Shown here: one piece after another, positions 35,353-39,603 of the stretch | Numbering within the stretch: position 1 is the stretch's first letter | Layout: every line of letters starts with the position of its first letter | Origin: Oscillospiraceae bacterium | GTDB lineage: Bacteria > Bacillota > Clostridia > Oscillospirales > Ruminococcaceae | Assembly (NCBI GenBank): GCA_017847995.1 | Contig: JAGAPB010000072.1 | Location: 1-39,603 of the forward strand | Length of the DNA stretch: 39,603 nt | Direction of reading: 5' to 3' | Made by a program: the position numbers and the translations under genes | Notes under the pieces: generated by a model | The model's database searches: none | What the model was told of the DNA's origin: nothing | The model's input: the letters and a program-made list of their open reading frames with translations, nothing else

Positions 35353-36708
35353 TTAGTAGGCAATGCCCTGGGCCAGCATGGCTTCGGCAACCTTGATGAA
35401 GCCTGCGATGTTGGCACCGGCGATGAGGTCGCCTTCCATGCCGTACTTGGCAGCGGCATCATAGCTGTTCTTGTAGATGTTGGACATGATCTGATGCAGC
35501 TTGGCGTCAACCTCTTCGGCAGTCCAGCTATAGCGCATGCTGTTCTGGCTCATTTCCAGACCGGAGGTGGCAACGCCGCCGGCGTTAACAGCCTTGGAGG
35601 GGGCAACCACAACGCCGTTTTCCTTTAGCAGGGCAACTGCTTCGGCAGTGGTGGGCATGTTGGCAACTTCAGCGTAGTACTTTACACCGTTGTTGATCAT
35701 GTTCTGAGCATCGGCAACGTCAACTTCGTTCTGGGTGGCGCAGGGCATGCAGATGTCGACCTTCTGTTCCCAGGGACGCTTGCCGGCAAAGAAGGGAACG
35801 CCAAACTTGTCGGCGTAATCCTGAACCTTGTTGCGGCCGCTGGAGCGCATTTCCAGCATGTAGTTGATCTTTTCTTCGGTATTGATGCCGTCGGCGTCGT
35901 AAACATAGCCGTCGGGACCGGAAATGGTAACGACCTTGCCGCCCAGTTCGGTGACCTTCTTTACAGTACCCCAGGCAACGTTGCCGAAGCCGGAAACTGC
36001 AAAGGTCTTGCCCTTCACTTCTTCGCCAAAGGTCTTGAGCATTTCTACCACATAGTAAACAGCGCCGAAACCGGTGGCCTCAGGACGGATGAGGGAGCCG
36101 CCGAAGCTCAGGCCCTTGCCGGTCATTACGCCGGTGAATTCATTGCGCAGACGCTTGTACTGGCCAAACATATAGCCAACTTCGCGTGCGCCAACGCCGA
36201 TGTCGCCGGCGGGTACGTCGGTGTCGGCACCGATGTGCTTTGCCAGTTCGGTCATAAAGCTCTGGCAGAAGCGCATGATCTCGCCGTCGCTCTTGCCGGA
36301 GGGATCAAAGTCGGCGCCGCCCTTGCCGCCGCCCATGGGCAGGCTGGTCAGGCTGTTCTTAAAGGTCTGTTCAAAGCCCAGGAACTTCATGATGGACAGG
36401 TTAACGGTGGGATGGAAGCGGATGCCGCCCTTGTAGGGGCCAATGGCAGAGTTGAACTGTACGCGGTAGCCGCGGTTTACCTGGACAACACCGTTGTCGT
36501 CGACCCAGGATACACGGAAGGAAATGGTGCGTTCGGGTTCAACCATGCGTTCCACAACGCCGGCCTTTACCAGGTCGGGGCGCTGTTCGATAACAGGTTC
36601 GATGGATTCCAGAACTTCCTGTACAGCCTGCAGGAATTCGGGTTCACCGGGGTTCTTCTTTTCTACCTTTGCAAATACTTCAGCAAGGTACTGGTTTTTG
36701 AATGCCAT
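35353..36708 (-). CDS. gdhA: NADP-type glutamate dehydrogenase
   Basis: 451 residues, hexameric class. It reductively aminates 2-oxoglutarate with ammonia. The catalytic region GPYKGGIRFHP and LPMGGGKGGADFDP (Lys near residue 126) is complete. DTDVPAGDIGVGAREVGYMFGQYKR follows, and the nucleotide fold carries VSGFGNVAWG. The GFGNVA form and the overall length point to the biosynthetic NADP(H) group. GGAGG lies ten bases upstream of the ATG. It is a single gene with promoter and terminator. It suggests that ammonia is a main nitrogen source, in line with the CarA change in this window. Confidence 0.96.
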   Translation of the reverse strand: MAFKNQYLAEVFAKVEKKNPGEPEFLQAVQEVLESIEPVIEQRPDLVKAGVVERMVEPERTISFRVSWVDDNGVVQVNRGYRVQFNSAIGPYKGGIRFHPTVNLSIMKFLGFEQTFKNSLTSLPMGGGKGGADFDPSGKSDGEIMRFCQSFMTELAKHIGADTDVPAGDIGVGAREVGYMFGQYKRLRNEFTGVMTGKGLSFGGSLIRPEATGFGAVYYVVEMLKTFGEEVKGKTFAVSGFGNVAWGTVKKVTELGGKVVTISGPDGYVYDADGINTEEKINYMLEMRSSGRNKVQDYADKFGVPFFAGKRPWEQKVDICMPCATQNEVDVADAQNMINNGVKYYAEVANMPTTAEAVALLKENGVVVAPSKAVNAGGVATSGLEMSQNSMRYSWTAEEVDAKLHQIMSNIYKNSYDAAAKYGMEGDLIAGANIAGFIKVAEAMLAQGIAY

Positions 36709-36749
36709 ATGTAATTATCCTCCACACTTTAAAAATTGGTGCTGAAAAA

Positions 36750-36778
36750 ATTATAGTAAAACCGACAGGCTTTTACAA
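36750..36778 (-). promoter_or_regulatory. gdhA promoter
   Basis: TTGTAA (36778-36773), 17 bases, perfect TATAAT (36755-36750) on the minus strand. The leader is about 35 bases. Confidence 0.75.
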
Positions 36779-36950
36779 TAGAAAATATGCAGGATTTGAG
36801 CGTGTAATCCATCTTTTTTTGTAAAAATGCGAAAAAACTGTAAAAAAATTAGTGTTTTTTTAAAATCCTGCGAGAAGAATGTGGATAAAATTTCATTTCG
36901 ACAAAAGATTCACAATACAAAAAGTGGAAAAGAAGGAGGGCGTGCGCCGC

Positions 36951-36979
36951 TTGCGGAAAGCAGCCGCGGGTGGTATACT
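36951..36979 (+). promoter_or_regulatory. rnpB promoter
   Basis: TTGCGG (36951-36956), 17 bases, TATACT (36974-36979). The predicted start near 36986 agrees with the P1 helix of RNase P RNA beginning at about 36994. Confidence 0.75.
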
Positions 36980-36991
36980 GTGGGGGAACCG

Positions 36992-37349
36992 ATGTGACCG
37001 GGCCGGACGGCAGCGGGCGGAGCGCCGAAAGGCCCCGCGCGAGGAAAGTCCGGGCTTCGCAGGGCAAGGTAACTGCTAACGGCAGCCGGAGGCGACTCTA
37101 GGGACAGTGCAACAGAAAGAAACCGCCGGATTTTTCCGGTAAGGATGGAAAGGCGAGGTAAGAGCTCACCGGCGTCCGGGAGACCGGGCGGCCATGTAAA
37201 CCCTACCTGAAGCAACACCACAGCGGGATTCGGGCTTCGGCCCGGCGGCGGCCCGTCGTTTTCCCCAAGGTGGCTTGAGCTGTGGGGCGACCCACAGCCT
37301 AGATAGATTGTCGTCCACGACAGAACCCGGCTTACAGGCCCGGTCACAC
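36992..37349 (+). ncRNA. rnpB: RNase P RNA (type A)
   Basis: Catalytic RNA that matures tRNA 5' ends. P1 is a perfect 11-bp pairing of GTGACCGGGCC (36994-37004) with GGCCCGGTCAC (37336-37346). The universally conserved pieces are present in order: GAGGAAAGTCCGGGCTTC (P4 5' strand region), ACAGAAA, GGTAAGAGCTCACCGG, TAAACCC, and near the 3' end AGATAGATTGTCG with ACAGAACCCGGCTTACAGG. It is bounded by its own promoter and a terminator. Confidence 0.96.
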
Positions 37350-37370
37350 TCGTATCATCAAACAACAGGG

Positions 37371-37398
37371 ATGCTCCGCGGCGGCGGGGCATTTTTTG
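37371..37398 (+). terminator. Terminator after rnpB
   Basis: A 9-bp stem ATGCTCCGC/GCGGGGCAT (one wobble), loop of four, then TTTTTTG, between rnpB and the KGPDC-like gene. Confidence 0.85.
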
Positions 37399-37420
37399 AC
37401 CGAAAGGGGAGGTCGATAAC

Positions 37421-38062
37421 ATGAAACCCATGCTTCAAATTGCCCTGGACAACACCTCGCTGCAGGATGCCCTGAAAACCCTGGAGGGCGGCGTGGCCCA
37501 GGGGGTGGACATCATTGAGGCCGGAACCCTGCTGATCTGCGCCGAGGGCGTGGGGGTGGTGGAAAAGCTGCGCCGGCTGTACCCCGCAAAGCCCCTGGTG
37601 GCCGACTTCAAAATTGCCGACGCCGGCAAGGTGCTGGGCGGGCTGATCGCCGAAAAAGGCCCCGACTATATGACGGTGATCTGCGCTGCCGACAACGGCA
37701 CCAAGGCGGCGGTGAAGGCCCAGGCCGATGCCCGGGGCGCCACTGTGCAGATCGAGCTTTACGGCCGGTGGGAGCTGGAGGATATGAAAGCCTGGAAAGA
37801 GTTGGGCATCACCCATGTGATCTATCACCGCAGCCGCGACGCAGCCGGGGGCTGGAGCCAAACCGATGTGGCCTGTGTGCGCGCCCTGTGCAGCATGGGC
37901 ATGGCTGTGACCGTGACCGGCGGTGTGGGATACGAGGAGCTGGAGCTGTTTGCCGGGCTGCCCATTTTTGCCGTCATCTGCGGAAGAAGCCTTCGGGATG
38001 CCGCCGACCCCGGCGCCGAGGTGCAGCGGATGAAGGAACGCATCGACCAGCTTTGGGGCTGA
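37421..38062 (+). CDS. 3-keto-L-gulonate-6-phosphate decarboxylase-like enzyme (UlaD/HxlA family)
   Basis: 213 residues, an OMP decarboxylase-superfamily TIM barrel. ALDNTSLQDAL, IIEAGTLLICAEG, the Asp/Lys/Asp triad VADFKIADAG (about 60-69) and IYHRSRDA (about 137-144) are present. The IYHRSRDA block points to KGPDC (L-ascorbate/xylulose route) rather than the hexulose-phosphate synthase HxlA, which usually lacks it. KGPDC gives L-xylulose 5-phosphate and CO2. No other ascorbate genes are nearby, so the role is uncertain. GGGGAGG lies upstream. It sits between two terminators as a single gene. Confidence 0.82.
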   Translation: MKPMLQIALDNTSLQDALKTLEGGVAQGVDIIEAGTLLICAEGVGVVEKLRRLYPAKPLVADFKIADAGKVLGGLIAEKGPDYMTVICAADNGTKAAVKAQADARGATVQIELYGRWELEDMKAWKELGITHVIYHRSRDAAGGWSQTDVACVRALCSMGMAVTVTGGVGYEELELFAGLPIFAVICGRSLRDAADPGAEVQRMKERIDQLWG

Positions 38063-38077
38063 AAAAACAAAGCAAAA

Positions 38078-38107
38078 CCCGGAAGACCTTTGTCTTCCGG
38101 GCTTTTT
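38078..38107. terminator. Bidirectional terminator between the KGPDC-like gene and the minus-strand RNA
   Basis: A perfect 10-bp stem (CCCGGAAGAC/GTCTTCCGGG, 38078-38087 with 38092-38101). CTTTTTAT follows on the plus strand and TTTTGCTTTG on the minus strand. Confidence 0.9.
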
Positions 38108-38418
38108 ATATAGAATGTTAAATTGTATACGGTTTTCAGTTTTCCTGTTTGTCCGTTTGTTCAGCACCGGATCTCTCGGTTCCTTTCCCGGCACATCACG
38201 GCCAACTGGCCGCCGGTTCCGCTTGTTTTGTGCTGCTTTCACCAACCCAAAACGCTGCGGCCTGGTATTATTAGCCGCGGTGCAGCGTACGGTGCTGTCC
38301 TACGCTACACCGGAGATTATGTTCTGCTGAGTACATCGGACCCACCGCCTTTCCGTTTCTTTAGGGGGTAGTTTTTTGGCTTCTTCTTTTGCTCTTCTGC
38401 TTACTATTGTCTCTCTGT
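38102..38418 (-). ncRNA. Unidentified structured RNA with its own promoter and terminator
   Basis: No convincing protein gene lies in this stretch. A consensus promoter on the minus strand points into it and a strong terminator closes it, giving a transcript of about 340 bases. It is rich in stable hairpins: GGTGTAGCGTA with TACGCTGCACC (11 bp, 38253-38285), GCGGC/GCCGC around a TAATAATACCAG loop, and GGCCAGTTGGCC. The block GGTGGGTCCGATGTACTCAG looks like a conserved RNA core. I have a faint recollection that the clostridial raiA-motif RNA carries such a block, but I cannot check this. It does not look like tmRNA, SRP RNA or 6S. Confidence 0.62.
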
Positions 38419-38424
38419 GCTTAT

Positions 38425-38453
38425 AGTATAGAGGATTTGTGATGCGTTTTCAA
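38425..38453 (-). promoter_or_regulatory. Promoter of the unidentified RNA
   Basis: TTGAAA (38453-38448), 17 bases, TATACT (38430-38425) on the minus strand, followed by no ribosome site. This is the main evidence that the stretch is a separate transcription unit. Confidence 0.75.
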
Positions 38454-38588
38454 TAGTAATTTTCAACAAATGTGAAAAACTTATATGTGCATTGCACATA
38501 TCATGACAAAAAAGCGGGGAAAAGGCTGTTTAAAATGGCGGAAAAGAAGGGGAGTGGGAAATTTTTGACTTTGGGGCTGGCGGCCTTG

Positions 38589-38617
38589 TTGACTTGCAAC
38601 AGGGCATGGAGTAAAAT
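38589..38617 (+). promoter_or_regulatory. Promoter of the DUF1292 gene
   Basis: TTGACT (38589-38594), 17 bases, TAAAAT (38612-38617). The 38454-38588 stretch before it shows nothing that I can name. Confidence 0.75.
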
Positions 38618-38684
38618 AAGGCTATCAAAAATAAGCGGCAAAACGGCATTGCACCAGCCGTTGCCCGGAATTTTGGAGGGCCCC

Positions 38685-38990
38685 ATGGCTGATAATATGG
38701 ATTATGAACGCGACACCATTACCCTGATGGACGAAGAAGGCGTTGAACACGAATTTGAGATCGTTGACACCCTGGAAGACAACGACACCGAGTACCTGGC
38801 ACTGATCCCCATTTTTGACGATCCCCAAAGCTCGCTGGACGATGACGGCGAACTGGTCATCCTCAAGGTGGTTTATGATGAGGACGAACAGGAAGAATTC
38901 CTGGAACCCATCCTGGACGATGCAGAGTATGAACGCATTGCCGACCAGTTTATGGACCGCCTGGAAGAATTCTTTGATTTTGAGGAATAA
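38685..38990 (+). CDS. DUF1292 (YrzB-like) acidic protein
   Basis: 101 residues, strongly acidic. It matches the DUF1292 pattern: DTITLMDEEGVEHEFEIVDTLE, EYLALIP, DDDGELVILKVVYDEDEQEEFLEPILDDAEYERIADQF. No function is established for the family; in many Firmicutes it lies next to the Holliday junction resolvase homologue YqgF, but not here. ATG 38685 follows GGAGGG by four bases and sits behind its promoter; the frame is open upstream to 38472, but that part has no site and crosses the promoter. Confidence 0.88.
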   Translation: MADNMDYERDTITLMDEEGVEHEFEIVDTLEDNDTEYLALIPIFDDPQSSLDDDGELVILKVVYDEDEQEEFLEPILDDAEYERIADQFMDRLEEFFDFEE

Positions 38991-39067
38991 TTGACCGGTT
39001 CTAATTCCGGCTGCGGCCGGGTATGATAGTAAAACCACCCCTGCTGTGTGCGGCAGTGCATCTTTGT

Positions 39068-39073
39068 TATAAT
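39068..39073 (+). promoter_or_regulatory. -10 box of the 6S-like RNA
   Basis: Perfect TATAAT; the -35 region has no clear consensus. The predicted start is near 39080. Confidence 0.5.
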
Positions 39074-39079
39074 CCAACA

Positions 39080-39265
39080 CTTTTTTAATGGGAGCCTTGC
39101 TCCCCGTCAACGATTGCAGACCTCCCGGCCCGGCCGGACGAAGGGAGCATGAACGCCGGGGGAAGGCACCCTTCCTGTCTTAGACGGGTTTTATCCGGGT
39201 GCGCACCGGCATGGTGGGGTTTGGCTAAAAAACTTTGGGTCTGAGCGGTGGCTCGGACCTTTTTT
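39080..39265 (+). ncRNA. ssrS: Probable 6S RNA
   Basis: A 186-base unit between a TATAAT box and a terminator, close to the usual 6S length. The ends can pair (CTTTTTTA near 39090 with TAAAAAAC near 39226), as 6S closing stems do. Next to the closing stem is a GGGAGC/GCTCCC hairpin. The centre folds into a long rod: GCCGG with CCGGC, and GCACCC with GGGTGC around a TGTCTTAGAC tip. 6S RNA binds the sigma-A RNA polymerase holoenzyme as an open-promoter mimic. Identification rests on length, position and shape rather than on a profile match. Confidence 0.6.
39238..39265 (+). terminator. Terminator of the 6S-like RNA
   Basis: Stem GGTCTGAGC/GCTCGGACC (one wobble), loop GGTG, then TTTTTT, 23 bases before tcdA. 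Confidence 0.88.
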
Positions 39266-39288
39266 ATGAACAGGGAAGGAGGGCGGCT

Positions 39289-39603
39289 ATGGCCCATTGG
39301 ACCGACCGCACCCGGCTGCTGCTGGGCGAGCAGGGTATGGAAAAACTGAAAAACGCCCGTGCCGTTGTGCTGGGATTGGGCGGAGTGGGCGGCAATGCCG
39401 CCGAGGCCCTGTGCCGTGCCGGGGTGGGCCATCTGCTGCTGGTGGATAACGACACGGTGGACGAGACCAACCTGAACCGCCAACTGCTGGCCACGCGGGA
39501 TATGGTGGGCCGCCCGAAGTGCGAGGCTGCCCTGGCCCGCCTGCGCGCCATTGACCCCGAAGCCGACCTGCAGACCGCCCAGCAGTTCTATCTGCCCGAA
39601 AAC
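39289..39603 (+). CDS. tcdA: tRNA threonylcarbamoyladenosine dehydratase TcdA, N-terminal part
   Basis: 105 codons visible; the gene runs off the window. It is an E1-like ThiF/MoeB fold that cyclises t6A37 of tRNAs with ATP. The Rossmann loop GLGGVGGNAAEAL (about 26-38) and VDNDTVDETNLNRQ (about 52-65) are diagnostic of the ThiF family. TcdA is preferred over MoeB/ThiF because of the N-terminal WTDRTRLLLGEQGMEKL pattern. AAGGAGG lies upstream of ATG 39289. Confidence 0.87.
   Translation, partial: MAHWTDRTRLLLGEQGMEKLKNARAVVLGLGGVGGNAAEALCRAGVGHLLLVDNDTVDETNLNRQLLATRDMVGRPKCEAALARLRAIDPEADLQTAQQFYLPEN

Noticed and set aside
37421..38062. 3-hexulose-6-phosphate synthase (HxlA)
   Set aside because: The IYHRSRDA block favours KGPDC, and no hxlB isomerase lies next to it.
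38115..38330. Plus-strand 71-codon open frame
   Set aside because: It has no ribosome site and lies directly behind a terminator. The opposite strand carries a consensus promoter and stable RNA hairpins, so an RNA gene is the better reading.

Overview
The window looks like chromosome of a GC-rich, low-oxygen Firmicute, most likely Oscillospiraceae (the Faecalibacterium/Subdoligranulum relatives). The reasons are Gram-positive Shine-Dalgarno sites (GGAGG) before almost every gene, a SleB-type cortex-lytic enzyme, YrzB/DUF1292, type A RNase P RNA, and palindromic repeats at 30.6-30.9 kb of the kind scattered through that family. The genus assignment is inference. No CRISPR array, tRNA, rRNA, phage or transposase gene was seen.

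Layout. 1-3.1 kb (minus): sbcC (cut by the window edge), sbcD and an HD phosphohydrolase. 3.1-8.4 kb (minus): carA followed by a carB that is fused in frame to dapF. 8.5-10.2 kb (plus): a P-loop protein and an amidase-fold protein. 10.2-13.3 kb (minus): a MATE exporter and pyrBI, with a leader peptide and attenuator upstream of pyrB. 13.3-15.4 kb (minus): three tandem HAD phosphatases. 15.4-17 kb: a small membrane protein, a SleB-like hydrolase and YbaK.

17-24.3 kb is the most unusual part. It is a divergent accessory island made of a PocR/AraC regulator, an FGGY kinase paralogue with altered nucleotide loops, an orphan sugar-binding lipoprotein, a uroporphyrinogen-decarboxylase-fold protein and an intact FGGY kinase. 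24.3-29.6 kb holds a GIY-YIG protein, two acyl-CoA synthetase-like enzymes, a small membrane protein and an E2-like acyltransferase. 29.8-34.1 kb (plus): deoD, a repeat element, then an operon of short pyruvate kinase, glycerate 2-kinase, nitroreductase and a small membrane protein. 34.1-36.8 kb (minus): ilvE and gdhA. 36.9-39.6 kb is RNA-rich: rnpB, a KGPDC-like decarboxylase, an unidentified structured RNA on the minus strand, DUF1292, a probable 6S RNA and the start of tcdA.

How the genes connect. Pyrimidine synthesis is represented by carA, carB and pyrBI. CarA has Ser in place of the glutaminase nucleophile Cys, so carbamoyl phosphate is probably made from free ammonia. That fits an ammonia-rich habitat and the nearby NADP-type glutamate dehydrogenase. 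pyrBI carries what looks like an enteric-style UTP-sensing attenuator. The glycerate kinase and pyruvate kinase make a short route from glycerate towards pyruvate, with enolase supplied elsewhere. The 17-24 kb island probably imports and phosphorylates an unidentified small sugar or polyol-like compound under PocR/AraC control.
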